Assembly (NCBI GenBank): GCA_023246195.1
Contig: JAHFIW010000005.1
Coordinates: 1-46,874 of the forward strand
Direction: 5' to 3'
Source: a bacterium
GTDB lineage: Bacteria; Patescibacteriota; Patescibacteriia; SG8-24
Length of the DNA: 46,874 nucleotides
Shown here piece by piece: positions 1 to 9,476 of the stretch. Both the position numbers and the translations under genes were made by a program. The stretch's first letter is position 1. Every line of letters starts with the position of its first letter. The notes beneath the pieces are model-generated. The model saw only the letters and a list, made by a program, of their open reading frames with translations. It had not been told where the DNA came from and did no database searches.

Positions 1-1
1 G

Positions 2-3000
2 CACGTACTGGGCCAGCCGGATTTCGTGACGAGCAATAACTGGGGGACTACCACCGCCAGCATTTACAGCACGGACGCGCTCGCTTACGACGCGACGGGC
101 AATCGTCTTTTTGTCACCGACAGTTTCCATAATCGGGTCATGGTGTTCAACGGTGCGGCGATTGCCGATAACATGGCCGCGACGCACGTACTGGGCCAGT
201 CGATTTTTACGAGTTCGTCTCCGAATACGACGCAATCCACGTTGCGCGCCCCGAGCGGCGTGGCCTTTGACGTCGCAAACGAACGGCTGTTCGTGACCGA
301 CGCGAAAAATAACCGCGCGCTCATTTTCCACGTGGCATCCATTGCCGACGGCGATCCGGCCGTACACGTCCTCGGCCAGAAGGATTACGTCTCGTCGTCG
401 AAGGGCGTATTGGGCAATGATCAGACCCATCCAGAGCAGTCCGTGATGGACACGGTGCACCATCGTTTCTTTACCACTGACAACAACGGCCATCGTGTTC
501 TTGAATACGACCTGAAGACCGATAACACTTTCTTGGATCGGGTTCCCGACCACGTCCTTGGTCAGGTGGACATGCTTCCTCATTCTTCCGGAACGACCGC
601 GTCAATCGTGAGCGATCCCATGGGTATCGCTTACGATGCGGCGAGTAACAGGCTGTTCGTCTCTGACTATACGAACAACCGAGTCCTCGAGTTCGACGTC
701 GCCATCATCACTGACGGCATGGCTGCGGCGCATGTCCTCGGCCAGGCGGACTTCATATCGTCCGCGAGCAGCCTCACGCAGACGGGCTTCAACAGCCCGA
801 CGACCCTTTCTTACGATTCCAGCACGTCATACCTGTACGTCACTGACAGCATGAACAACCGCGTGATGGTCTTTGACGTCGCCTCCATCACTGACAATGA
901 GCCCGCCGTCAACGAGCTCGGGGAGTGTGATTCGAATAACGCGGACGCCACGACTTGCGATCCGATTTATACGAAGAATGGCGCGGACAATGCTCCGAAT
1001 CGCACCGGTCTGGCCGGCGCCGGAACGTCAACCATCGACTACGTGCATCACATCATGTGGGTCGCTGATTACGGTAACAATCGCGTCCTCGGCTATAACC
1101 TTACTGCAGGCAATGCGCTTGTCGATTACGTCGCCGACTACGTTCTCGGTCAGCCAGACTTCAACACTAACGTTTTCGGCGTCACTGCAGGCAAGATGAA
1201 TCATCCGTACGGCGTCGCCTATGACCCGACTCACAATTATCTGTTCGTCGGCGATTACGACAACAACCGCGTGCTCGTCTACGACAGCACCTTGATTTCG
1301 GCGATGGGAACACTGGCTACCAAGGTCATCGGCCAGGCGGACTTCATAAGTAGCGCGGCGGCCGTCTCGCAGATCGGGCTTCACCAGCCGACGGGCATCG
1401 CATACGATACGACGCACGGACTCCTGTACGTGGCGGATTCCTATAACAGCCGTGTCCTCGCATACAACATCGCGGGAGGTCTTGCCAACTTCAGTCAGCC
1501 TGCCGTCAAGGCTTTCGGTCAGCCAAGTTATACCAATGGCATAGCGGGCTATTCGCCGTCGGCCATCAACATGAACAGCCCCCGCGATCTCGCCGTCGAC
1601 GCGTCGAATGACCGGTTGTTCGTTTCAGACGGCAACAACGCCCGTGTTTTCGTCTATGACGGAGCCTCGGTGTCGGCGGCATTTTCGGAGCCCGCGGATC
1701 ACGTTCTCGGTCAGGCTAGTCTGACGACGAGTGCCGTAGCTACGCAGGATGCCAGCGGCGTGAACGGCAACGCGGGCCTCACGTACGATTCCACCAACCA
1801 GCGCTTGTACGTGGCGGATTCCACGTTCGCGCGCGTTCTCGTTTTCCATGTGGCTGGTGCGTATGCGAACGACGAAGCTGCCGAGTGGGTGTTGGGCCAA
1901 CCCGACTTCATCACTGTCAACGGGGGCGCATTGACTGCTGCCGCGCTCGTCACTCCGTCCGCGGTATTTTACGACGGCGTCAATGCACGGCTCTTCGTCA
2001 GCCAAGCGAATAACTATAGGATTTTCTCGACGCCGGTGACGGCGAACGGCCAGAGCGCGATAGGTGTCCTCGGCGAAACTGATGCCGACGTTACGGGTTC
2101 GGTCGCTCCTCTTCTGTCGAAGGTCAGCCTGAATAACGATGCTGTCGGTCGCAGGGGCGTGAACAACCCGGAAGGGGTCGCCGTCGATTCGACGCATCAT
2201 CGGCTGTTCGTCAGCGATTACGGCAATAATCGCATACTCGTATTCAACCTTGATTCAGGCAATCATCTCGCGGACCGCGTTGCCGACAACGTGCTCGGCG
2301 TCGCAAGCTTCAATCTCCAGGGCAGCGGTACTGACAGCCAGTCGGGGACACGCGACGCATCAGGCCTTTTCTATGACGGCGTCAGCGATCACCTGTTTGT
2401 CGCGCAGGAACTCGTCAATCGCGTCGTGGAGTTCAACGTTGCGTCCATTACGAATGGCCAAAACGCCATACACGTATTGGGCCAGCCCAACTTCGCCTCT
2501 TCCGGCACCAGCAGCACGCTCAGCGGAATGAGCAGCCCGATCGCCGTCTACTACGACGCGGGTACCGATGCGCTGTTCGTGTCGGATAGCGTCAATAGCC
2601 GACTCCTTGTCTTTGGAGCGACGATTCCTGACGGGCCGGTTGTTACCGGCGTGAGCTCCACGCTCGCTGACGGCACGTATTCGGCAGGCCAGATCGTGCA
2701 CGTGACCGTCACTTTCTCTGAACCCGTCACCGTTACCGGCACGCCGCAGCTCATTCTCGCGACAGGCACTCCCGCGACGACCGCGGTGAACTACGCGAGC
2801 GGTTCCGGCACGTCAGTCCTTACGTTCGATTACACGGTAATTTCCGGCAACTCCTCGTCTGACCTCGATTACTCCGCGACGACTTCGCTCACGCTTAATG
2901 GCGGGGCAATCAACAAGGGGGCGACTCCCGCAGCGCTCGTGCTCGCTGCGCCCGGCGCCGCCGGATCGCTCGGCGCGAATAAGAACATAGTCATCGGCGG

Positions 3001-4108
3001 CGTCGTCGCCAGCAGTGGCGGAACCCAGGTGCCTCTCGTGTCCCTGGTCCAGCCTAACGGCGGGATGCTCACCGGCGGAAGCGTTTACAACGTCATTTGG
3101 TCGGTCGGCGGTAAGGGCATCGTGAGTTCGCGAATCAAACTTTCGACAGACGGCGGCTTGACGTATCCGACGACCATCTCGTCGAATCTCGCTGGCGGAA
3201 CCTATGGCTGGACCGTTCCGATGACGGCAACGTCGACTGCCAGGGTCATGGTTGAGGGCATCCTTGCCGACAGCAGTGTTGGCGCTTCGAGTGAGAGCGG
3301 TAGCAATATCACCATAGTACTTTCTTCGACAGGAGGAGGCGACGGAGGAGAAGGAGGTTCTGTCGGCAGCTCGGCACCTCCGAGTCAGCCTGCCGACCTC
3401 GAGGAGGGCGGCGTGACCTCGCATGACACGCATTTCCGCGATACGGCAAACGCCGCGCTCCCTCCCGGATACTCCGTCGACTCGCTCGTGAAGCTCGCCA
3501 GCGACAATGATCCGAACACGCAGGCGGACTCGGCCGTGTATTACATAGGTTTCGATGCAAAGAGACACTCCTTCCTGAACTCGACCATGTTTCTTACTTG
3601 GTACGGTGATTTCAGTAAGGTGAAGGTCATCGACCAGGCGACTCTTGCGAGCATCCCGCTCGGTGCGCCGATCCTTCTTCGTCCGGCCACGCACTGGGTG
3701 AAGATCGTTTCCGACCCGAAGACGTACTTCATCGAGCCAGGCTACAGGCTCCGCTGGATTAAGGACGAGGCGACGGCGACGGTACTCGGTGGTCCACATT
3801 GGAGCCAAAACGTCATCGACGTTGACCCCTCGTTCTTCACGAATTTCTTGGCTGGCGCGGATATCACGACATCGAGCCTCGCGACGGACTGGCCGCTTGG
3901 CACCGTGGTCAAGGCAAACGGCAATTCGGACATGTATTACGTCACTCCGACTGCCAGAAGGAAGTTCTCGTCGATGGGAGCCTTCGATGAGAACAACTTC
4001 CAGGCTCGCTTCGTCATCACGACGTCATCGGATGCGGCATGGATGCGCAAGCCGCTCGGCGCCGATATCGCCGGTAACGAGAATGCGATTTTCAGCCTGA
4101 TGCATTGA
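2..4108 (+). CDS. Large secreted NHL-repeat beta-propeller protein, 5' end outside window
   Basis: The reading frame is open from the first bases, so the start and any signal peptide lie upstream; 1368 residues are visible. The first ~870 residues are about 14 tandem units of roughly 60-70 residues, each with a VLGQ-type motif ([24 protein letters not shown]) and an LFVTD..NNRVLVF-type strand, as in NHL-type propellers. Residues ~880-995 resemble a bacterial Ig-like domain (SwmB style: [14 protein letters not shown]). Residues ~1010-1103 look like a second Ig-like fold, followed by a Gly/Ser/Pro linker. Residues ~1160-1368 form a domain with conserved aromatic/Pro motifs that recurs in the protein at 15469-17205; a shorter related copy starts near residue 1300. 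Probably an extracellular binding or adhesion protein. The function is unknown. Confidence 0.8.
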   Translation, partial: HVLGQPDFVTSNNWGTTTASIYSTDALAYDATGNRLFVTDSFHNRVMVFNGAAIADNMAATHVLGQSIFTSSSPNTTQSTLRAPSGVAFDVANERLFVTDAKNNRALIFHVASIADGDPAVHVLGQKDYVSSSKGVLGNDQTHPEQSVMDTVHHRFFTTDNNGHRVLEYDLKTDNTFLDRVPDHVLGQVDMLPHSSGTTASIVSDPMGIAYDAASNRLFVSDYTNNRVLEFDVAIITDGMAAAHVLGQADFISSASSLTQTGFNSPTTLSYDSSTSYLYVTDSMNNRVMVFDVASITDNEPAVNELGECDSNNADATTCDPIYTKNGADNAPNRTGLAGAGTSTIDYVHHIMWVADYGNNRVLGYNLTAGNALVDYVADYVLGQPDFNTNVFGVTAGKMNHPYGVAYDPTHNYLFVGDYDNNRVLVYDSTLISAMGTLATKVIGQADFISSAAAVSQIGLHQPTGIAYDTTHGLLYVADSYNSRVLAYNIAGGLANFSQPAVKAFGQPSYTNGIAGYSPSAINMNSPRDLAVDASNDRLFVSDGNNARVFVYDGASVSAAFSEPADHVLGQASLTTSAVATQDASGVNGNAGLTYDSTNQRLYVADSTFARVLVFHVAGAYANDEAAEWVLGQPDFITVNGGALTAAALVTPSAVFYDGVNARLFVSQANNYRIFSTPVTANGQSAIGVLGETDADVTGSVAPLLSKVSLNNDAVGRRGVNNPEGVAVDSTHHRLFVSDYGNNRILVFNLDSGNHLADRVADNVLGVASFNLQGSGTDSQSGTRDASGLFYDGVSDHLFVAQELVNRVVEFNVASITNGQNAIHVLGQPNFASSGTSSTLSGMSSPIAVYYDAGTDALFVSDSVNSRLLVFGATIPDGPVVTGVSSTLADGTYSAGQIVHVTVTFSEPVTVTGTPQLILATGTPATTAVNYASGSGTSVLTFDYTVISGNSSSDLDYSATTSLTLNGGAINKGATPAALVLAAPGAAGSLGANKNIVIGGVVASSGGTQVPLVSLVQPNGGMLTGGSVYNVIWSVGGKGIVSSRIKLSTDGGLTYPTTISSNLAGGTYGWTVPMTATSTARVMVEGILADSSVGASSESGSNITIVLSSTGGGDGGEGGSVGSSAPPSQPADLEEGGVTSHDTHFRDTANAALPPGYSVDSLVKLASDNDPNTQADSAVYYIGFDAKRHSFLNSTMFLTWYGDFSKVKVIDQATLASIPLGAPILLRPATHWVKIVSDPKTYFIEPGYRLRWIKDEATATVLGGPHWSQNVIDVDPSFFTNFLAGADITTSSLATDWPLGTVVKANGNSDMYYVTPTARRKFSSMGAFDENNFQARFVITTSSDAAWMRKPLGADIAGNENAIFSLMH

Positions 4109-4124
4109 GCATCGGGTGAGGATG

Positions 4125-4156
4125 AAAAAACGGACCGCATGCGCGGTCCGTTTTTT
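4125..4156. terminator. Bidirectional intrinsic terminator
   Basis: An 8-bp perfect stem (CGGACCGC/GCGGTCCG, loop ATGC) is flanked by six A on the left and six T on the right. It can therefore end both the NHL-protein transcript and the converging RNase J transcript. Confidence 0.9.
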
Positions 4157-4172
4157 CTAAGTGACGATCGTT

Positions 4173-6098
4173 CTATACTTCAATGATGACCGGCAGGACC
4201 ATGGGCCGTCGTTCCGTTGCTCGGAACAGGAACGATCCCACTTCGTTGCGGATCTTGTTCTTGAGGTAGTCCTCGATGGCCGGAGTGCGCTTGTCGTGAT
4301 CCTTGAGCAGCTTCTTGATGAAGGCTCGCGAGCGCTCAATCAGCTCCTTGTTCTCGCGCATATAGACGAATCCGCGCGAGATGATGTCGGGGGAGCCGAC
4401 GAGATCGCCGGTCTTCTTGTCGATGGTGGCGATCACGACGAAGATGCCGTCACCTGCAAGTTCCACGCGGTCACGCAGCACGACGTCCGAGACGTCACCG
4501 ACGCCGAGGCCGTCGACCATGACATACTCGGTCGGCATCTTCTCCTTGGTGATGCGTCCGCCGGCGTTGGTCCATTCCATGACCTGACCATTGTCAGCCA
4601 CGAAGATGTTTTCTTTGGGGATGCCGACTTCCAGACCGAGCTCCTTGTGCGCTTCGAGCAAAAAGCGGTTGCCGTGGATGGGGATCAGGAACTTGGGTTT
4701 GGTCAGGCGCAGCATCAGCTTGAGGTCTTCCTGCTTGGCGTGACCTCCGGCGTGAATGTCGAGGTTCTTGTAATGATAGACCTTGGCTCCTTGGCGCACC
4801 AATGCGTCCTTGAGAGACTGCACCGAGCGTTCGTTGCCGGGAATCACGGACGAAGAGAACACCAGGCCGTCACCGGGCTGGATCTTGATCTGGCGGTGCT
4901 CGCTGCTGGCGATGCGCATCAGCGCGGCGTTCTTTTCGCCTTGGGCGCCGGTGCAGACCACGACCATTTTTTCGTCCGGCACTCGGGAGAACTCATGCTC
5001 CTCGCAGATGGTGCCGGGCTTGAAGTGCATGTAGCCGAGCGAGTGCGCCAGCTCCACGTTGTTGTTCATGCTGCGACCGGCAATCATCAGGCGCTTACCG
5101 TACTTTTCGCACAACCAGATGATCTGCTGGATGCGGGTGAGCAGCGACGAGAAGGTGCCGATGATGAGACGGCCCTTGTGGTTCTGGAAGATGCGCTCCA
5201 TTTCCTCGCTGACGGCGCGCTCCGAAATCTGGTGGCCGGGGCTTTCGGCGTTGGTGGAGTCCGAGAACAGCGCCAAGGTGCCCTTGATGCCGAACTGCGC
5301 GATGTGCGTGAGGTCGGCCGGCTCGTCGTTGACCGGCGAGAAGTCGAATTTGAAGTCGCCGGTGACGAGGATGGTGCCGTACGGGGTGTGGAAGGCGGCA
5401 CCGAAGGCGTCGGAGATGTTGTGGTTGACGTGGAACGGCTCGAACGTGAAGTGCGTGCCGAGCTGGATCTTGGACTCGGCGTCAATCAGCTGGATCTTGA
5501 GATTGTTGACGTTTCCGAACTCCTCCTGGCGCTTCTTGATGATGCCGGCGGTGAGCGGCGCGGTGAAGATGGTGGGGAATCCCAGACGGCTGATGGTCAG
5601 CGGGATGCCGCCGATGTGGTCCAGATGACCGTGGGTCACCACGATGCCGCGAATGTTCTTTTCGCGCCCCTTGAAAGTGGTGATGTTCGGGATGATGTAG
5701 TCGATGCCCGGCATGCCTTCTTCCGGGAACATCAGGCCGCAGTCGACGATGACGATATCGTCACCGCATTCCAGCACGGTGCAGTTACGGCCGATTTCCT
5801 CCAAACCGCCGAGGGCATAGACCTTGAGCGGGGGAGTACCTTCCGGCGCGACGATTTGCTGCGGACCCGAAATGAGATCCATGCGGCCCGAGGGGCGCAC
5901 GTTCTTCACGGTTTCTTTAGGTGCCGAAAGCGAGCTGCGGTTGCCGTGGCCGTGCTGGGAGTGTCCGTGTCCAGCAGGACGGTGCGCGGTGAGCGGGCGT
6001 GACGGCAGCGGGCGGCGGTTGTTTTGTGCAGGAGCGGCGGCAGGCCTTGCGGCTGCCGGCTGCTCCGACGGCTTCGGAATGGGTTTGTTTTCCGTCAT
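4173..6098 (-). CDS. rnj: Ribonuclease J
   Basis: 641 residues from the ATG at 6098. The frame stays open further upstream, but that part runs toward the tRNA-Leu and is non-coding in character. RNase J is a metallo-beta-lactamase/beta-CASP nuclease with 5'-3' exo- and endonuclease activity in mRNA decay and rRNA maturation. Visible features: an N-terminal low-complexity Pro/Ala/His-rich tail of ~85 residues; the metal motif HGHLDH at residues 156-161; LVTGDF; the beta-CASP segment FSDSTNAESPGH; GTFSSLLTR; and the C-terminal HAGGHAKQEDL and PIHG motifs. No clear Shine-Dalgarno is seen. It lies downstream of tRNA-Leu(CAG) on the same strand with no terminator between, so joint transcription with RNase cleavage is plausible. 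The identification is secure; the paralogue type (J1 or J2) cannot be told. Confidence 0.95.
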   Translation of the reverse strand: MTENKPIPKPSEQPAAARPAAAPAQNNRRPLPSRPLTAHRPAGHGHSQHGHGNRSSLSAPKETVKNVRPSGRMDLISGPQQIVAPEGTPPLKVYALGGLEEIGRNCTVLECGDDIVIVDCGLMFPEEGMPGIDYIIPNITTFKGREKNIRGIVVTHGHLDHIGGIPLTISRLGFPTIFTAPLTAGIIKKRQEEFGNVNNLKIQLIDAESKIQLGTHFTFEPFHVNHNISDAFGAAFHTPYGTILVTGDFKFDFSPVNDEPADLTHIAQFGIKGTLALFSDSTNAESPGHQISERAVSEEMERIFQNHKGRLIIGTFSSLLTRIQQIIWLCEKYGKRLMIAGRSMNNNVELAHSLGYMHFKPGTICEEHEFSRVPDEKMVVVCTGAQGEKNAALMRIASSEHRQIKIQPGDGLVFSSSVIPGNERSVQSLKDALVRQGAKVYHYKNLDIHAGGHAKQEDLKLMLRLTKPKFLIPIHGNRFLLEAHKELGLEVGIPKENIFVADNGQVMEWTNAGGRITKEKMPTEYVMVDGLGVGDVSDVVLRDRVELAGDGIFVVIATIDKKTGDLVGSPDIISRGFVYMRENKELIERSRAFIKKLLKDHDKRTPAIEDYLKNKIRNEVGSFLFRATERRPMVLPVIIEV

Positions 6099-6278
6099 AC
6101 GGAATAGCTTAGATGACCCGAAGTCGGCAAGAAGGCCGCCTCGGGCGAATAAAAATAGGTGGTGTAATTTTCCAGTTGCGCCGGTTTGCCGCCGGAGCGA
6201 GAAGTGGAAAAGTGTGAAGCCGCGAACGCCATGCGCTCGCAACCTCTGCAGCTGGCCACTTCGGCTTGATGACTGTGG

Positions 6279-6365
6279 TGGTGCGGTCGGAGGGACTTGA
6301 ACCCTCATGAGCTTGCGCCCGCTAGCTCCTGAAGCTAGTGCGTCTGCCAGTTTCGCCACGACCGC
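6279..6365 (-). tRNA. tRNA-Leu (anticodon CAG)
   Basis: Class II tRNA of 87 nt with encoded CCA. The acceptor arms GCGGTCG/CGACCGC pair perfectly. The anticodon stem CTAGC/GCTAG encloses the loop TTCAGGA, giving anticodon CAG (reads CUG). A long variable arm and a T-arm with GTTCAAG are present. The acceptor and D arms are identical to those of tRNA-Leu(GAG) at 35378. Confidence 0.96.
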
Positions 6366-6371
6366 ATGTGC

Positions 6372-6436
6372 GGAGTTTGAAGTCCGGAGCTGAGAGTTCA
6401 AAGTCGCGACAACTTGAACTCTACACTCCAAACTCC
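6372..6436 (-). repeat. Nested inverted repeat between binding-protein gene and tRNA-Leu
   Basis: The outer arms GGAGTTTG (6372-6379) and CAAACTCC (6429-6436) pair, as do the inner arms AGAGTTCAA (6393-6401) and TTGAACTCT (6414-6422). The minus strand also carries short direct repeats of TTTGGAGT. No U-tract follows, so it is not an evident terminator. It could be a processing or stability structure between the upstream mRNA and the tRNA. Confidence 0.6.
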
Positions 6437-6461
6437 AAACCTCCAACTGTCGACTTTCGGA

Positions 6462-8300
6462 TCATTTCCATGCCCGCTTCGTATTTTCGTACCATGAGGT
6501 CACGTCATCGAACCGGTCGGAAGGCATGAAGATGGTTCCCGCCTGCACGCCCTGGACCTTGCGGCCTACTGCGTAGGTGTAGGTGGGGCTGTAGAGCAGA
6601 ATGGCCGGCTCTTCGTCGCTGAGAATGTCTTGGAACTCGCGATATAACGTTTGACGATCGTCGGCATTGGCAGAAATGCGAGCCTTCTCGAGGATCTCGT
6701 CCACTCGGCGGTTGGAGTAGACGGCCAGGTTGAGGCCAGTCGCGTCATTTTGCGAGGAATGCCAGAACGGATACGGATCGGGGTCTGCGCCGATGATTTC
6801 GCCGTAGAGCAGCGCCTCGTATTCGCGCGGACGGATGACGTCTTTTTGAATCTTGGAAGCGGCGACGATGTTCAGGGATGTCTGTACGCCGATGGCATCC
6901 CAGTCATGCTTGATGCGTTCCGCGACGGCGATGTTTTCCTTTGCGTCGACCGTGGTAAGCGTGACGGCTAGCGGCGTCTTTACGGGCTTCTTTTTGTCAT
7001 CGATCGAAGCCTTCTTGCGCACGCCGTCCGTGGAATCGAGCTTCCAGCCTTCCTTGTCGAGTTGCGCGCCGGCGCCGTCGGCGTCGAAGGGATATTTTTT
7101 GACATCGGGATTAAAGCCTACGAAGCCGGCGAGAATAGGACTCCAGACCAGTATGCCGTTATCTCCCAGTGCCTCCTTGAGGACGGTCTCACGATCGATG
7201 GCGCTGGCCAGCGCCTGGCGGACGGCCTTCGACTTGAGGGCGATATTCTTGTTCTGGTTGAAAAACACGCCGGTATATTGCGGCAAACGCAACGTGGTCA
7301 GGCGGATGTTGCGCTGCTTTAAGGCTGCGTCCCGGTACTCTAACGGCAAAAAGCTCATTCCGTCAACCCTGCGGGCCACCAATGCGTCATGTGCGGTGGC
7401 GGCGTCCGCGAAGTATTTGAAGGTGATGGACGACAGGTATGCCACGTTTCCGTAGTAGCTGTCGTTGCGGGTCAGGGTATATGAGAGGATGGCGCCTTTT
7501 TTGTCTTTGGCAAATGACTTGAATTTGAAGGGGCCCGTGCCTATCGGCTTGAGATTGAGCTCGGCTCGCGGTGCGTTTTCCGGCTTGATGTCCTGCCAAA
7601 GATGCTCGGGCACGATGCCGACAGTCAGCATCGAGAGAAATGGCGCGAACGGTTCGGTCAGGGCAAAAACCACGGTCTGGTCGTCGGGAGACGATACGGA
7701 GACATTCTTAAATTGCGCGGCCAACGGACTTTTAAAATCGGGGTTCTTGATGAGGTCGATGGTGTAGACCACGTCCTTTGCGCTGAAGGGCTGGCTGTCG
7801 TGCCAACGTACTCCCGTATGCAGCTTGAAGGTGTAGGTCTTGCCGCCGTCGGTCACGTCATATGAAGAGGCCAAGTCGGGGACAAGTTCACCTTTTGAGG
7901 TGGTCTTCATGAGGCCGGAAAACACCAGCTTTATCAGATCTTGGTCGGTATCGTTATTGGAGGCAAGAATCGGATTGACATAATGCGGAGCGCCCACCGA
8001 CGCTTCCGTGTAGTCGCCGCCAGCTGCAGGCACGGACATGACGTGAGCGTTCCAAAGTTGTGCTCCTAACGCCAAGAGAGCCAGCGCAATGATGCCGCCG
8101 AGAATGCCGATGACCCTTTTTTCCTTGGGGGAAAGAAAGCGCGGCAGGTGTTTGAGTTGTTTGGCCGTCGGGATCTTTTTGTCCGAAAACTGTAATACCA
8201 GCCTCTTGTCGAGGTTGCGGTGGGTATCGGTCGCCGAGGAGCCGGTTGCGCCGCGGAAACGGCCGAAAAACGACGAAATTCGCTCGGAGAATTTTGGCAC
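6462..8300 (-). CDS. ABC transporter substrate-binding protein, family 5 (peptide/nickel type), membrane-anchored
   Basis: Chosen start GTG at 8300, 23 nt after secG, giving 612 residues; the frame is open further up only across secG. The protein resembles OppA/DppA-type solute-binding proteins (SBP_bac_5), with segments such as DLASSYDVTDGGKTYTF, LHTGVRWHDSQPFSAKDVVY, PIGTGPFKF and LKSKAVRQALASAIDR. These normally deliver peptides to an Opp/Dpp permease, none of which is encoded nearby. Instead of a lipoprotein signal there is a charged cytosolic tail (~62 residues) and one membrane helix (~63-83), so it is anchored N-in. Probably co-transcribed with secG. The start is uncertain because no clear Shine-Dalgarno is visible. 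Confidence 0.85.
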   Translation of the reverse strand: MPKFSERISSFFGRFRGATGSSATDTHRNLDKRLVLQFSDKKIPTAKQLKHLPRFLSPKEKRVIGILGGIIALALLALGAQLWNAHVMSVPAAGGDYTEASVGAPHYVNPILASNNDTDQDLIKLVFSGLMKTTSKGELVPDLASSYDVTDGGKTYTFKLHTGVRWHDSQPFSAKDVVYTIDLIKNPDFKSPLAAQFKNVSVSSPDDQTVVFALTEPFAPFLSMLTVGIVPEHLWQDIKPENAPRAELNLKPIGTGPFKFKSFAKDKKGAILSYTLTRNDSYYGNVAYLSSITFKYFADAATAHDALVARRVDGMSFLPLEYRDAALKQRNIRLTTLRLPQYTGVFFNQNKNIALKSKAVRQALASAIDRETVLKEALGDNGILVWSPILAGFVGFNPDVKKYPFDADGAGAQLDKEGWKLDSTDGVRKKASIDDKKKPVKTPLAVTLTTVDAKENIAVAERIKHDWDAIGVQTSLNIVAASKIQKDVIRPREYEALLYGEIIGADPDPYPFWHSSQNDATGLNLAVYSNRRVDEILEKARISANADDRQTLYREFQDILSDEEPAILLYSPTYTYAVGRKVQGVQAGTIFMPSDRFDDVTSWYENTKRAWK

Positions 8301-8323
8301 AGTTTGTTGAGGGGTGCCTGGCC

Positions 8324-8575
8324 TTATGCTTGGGGCACGATGATTGTGGCGAGCGCCACGCAGAGGAAGATGAAGGCGAAGAGGATCGTGGCGCGGAAGA
8401 GCACCTTTTCGACGCCGCGCTTGGTGCGATAGACGTTGCCTTCGCCGCCGAAGGTGTTGCCGAGACCCGTGCCGCGCGATTGCAGCAGGATGGCGATCAT
8501 CAGGAGTATCGAGATGACGATCTGGGCGACGGTGAGGTTGGTCTTCGTGAAAATGCTTGCAAACATGTGTTTCAT
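8324..8575 (-). CDS. secG: Preprotein translocase subunit SecG
   Basis: 83 residues with two membrane helices (residues ~16-33 and ~60-80) separated by the SecG-typical loop SRGTGLGNTFGGEGNVYRTK. SecG assists SecYEG-mediated export. The ATG at 8575 is preceded by AAGGGGG at good spacing, and a minus-strand promoter lies at 8650-8678. Length and topology match the family. It is first in a probable operon with the binding-protein gene. Confidence 0.93.
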   Translation of the reverse strand: MKHMFASIFTKTNLTVAQIVISILLMIAILLQSRGTGLGNTFGGEGNVYRTKRGVEKVLFRATILFAFIFLCVALATIIVPQA

Positions 8576-8649
8576 GGCCCCCTTGCCTCATTAGCGAGGG
8601 CAATAGAAGGGCGGAAAATGCTTCGTTTTCGCTCGAAGCGACTGTCGGC

Positions 8650-8678
8650 AGATTATCATGCGGCTCTTTGCGTGTCAA
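8650..8678 (-). promoter_or_regulatory. Promoter of secG
   Basis: On the minus strand: -35 TTGACA, 17-bp spacer, -10 TAATCT. Confidence 0.7.
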
Positions 8679-8695
8679 CGGTTTGGCGTAACTTC

Positions 8696-8704
8696 TGATA
8701 TACT
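8696..8704 (+). promoter_or_regulatory. Extended -10 promoter of the DsbA-like gene (leaderless)
   Basis: TGATATACT (TGn plus TATACT) ends six bases before the ATG at 8711, so transcription should start at or next to the start codon. No good -35 is seen at the usual distance. Confidence 0.55.
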
Positions 8705-8710
8705 GTGCCC

Positions 8711-9472
8711 ATGCCTACCTACGATCTGGATATTACTAAGCCGCAACGGGCGGAAAAAAAAGGTGGTTGGGGTTGTGCCTTCGGCGGCTGGGCCGTCTTT
8801 TTGCTTGTCGCGGCCGCGGCACTGTTCATCGGCTATCGCGTCTGGTTCTATTATCAGAAGATCAAGACGGGACAACTGGTGGATCTCCCGCAGTTTGAGA
8901 ACCGTCTTACCTCCGTCAGTAACGGCGGAGCCGCGGCCTCCGCTGCTTCATCGGCGCGGACTGACGTGGAGTTGGACACCGCTGCTTCGCAAGGTCCTGC
9001 TGACGCAAAACTGGTAGTGGTCGAGTTCGCCGACTTCCAGTGCCCCTACTCCAAAGAAGAGGCCCTCGTGGTACGGTCGCTGATGCAAAAGTACGGCGAC
9101 AAGGTCCGCTTTGAATATCGCGATTACCCGCTAAGTGAGATTCATCCCTACGCCATGCAATCCGCAGTGGCAGCACGCTGCGCGCAGGAACAGGGAAAGT
9201 TCTGGGCCTATCACGACAAGCTGTTCGTCAATCAGCCGTCGCTCTCCGACCAGATGCTCACTCAATACGCCGCCGAGGTCGGCATGGACACCAAGCAGTT
9301 CGAGCATTGCTTCACGAGCCAGCTCTACAGGCCGAAGGTCGAGGCTGACCGGGCCACGGCGCAGCGCCTGGGAATCACGGGCACTCCCACCTTCTTCTTC
9401 AACGGCAGTCGGGTGGATGGAGCGGTGCCGATCGACGTTTTCGAGAACTTGATTCAGAAAATGATTAAATAG
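8711..9472 (+). CDS. Membrane-anchored DsbA-like thioredoxin-fold protein with CPYS active site
   Basis: 253 residues from the ATG at 8711; a GTG two codons upstream is less likely because the -10 box places transcription start at the ATG. A cytosolic N-terminus, one membrane helix (~residues 22-46), a linker, then a DsbA/Thioredoxin_4 domain with VEFADFQCPYSKEEA and the cis-proline motif GITGTPTFFFNG. The usual CxxC is CPYS (C111, S114), so the resolving cysteine is missing. Two further cysteines (AARCAQ, EHCFTS) might substitute. Extracytoplasmic disulfide exchange is the family role. The next gene, four bases downstream, encodes a protein with about 50 cysteines, a likely substrate. Confidence 0.88.
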   Translation: MPTYDLDITKPQRAEKKGGWGCAFGGWAVFLLVAAAALFIGYRVWFYYQKIKTGQLVDLPQFENRLTSVSNGGAAASAASSARTDVELDTAASQGPADAKLVVVEFADFQCPYSKEEALVVRSLMQKYGDKVRFEYRDYPLSEIHPYAMQSAVAARCAQEQGKFWAYHDKLFVNQPSLSDQMLTQYAAEVGMDTKQFEHCFTSQLYRPKVEADRATAQRLGITGTPTFFFNGSRVDGAVPIDVFENLIQKMIK

Positions 9473-9476
9473 GGCT

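Noticed and set aside
2-2600. Repetitive DNA in the NHL gene considered as a repeat array or CRISPR
   Set aside because: Repeats are protein-level only; the DNA units diverge and have no constant spacer pattern.
4161-6002. A 613-codon plus-strand frame over RNase J
   Set aside because: Low-complexity, Asp/Val-rich translation mirroring RNase J codons; RNase J motifs on the other strand are decisive.
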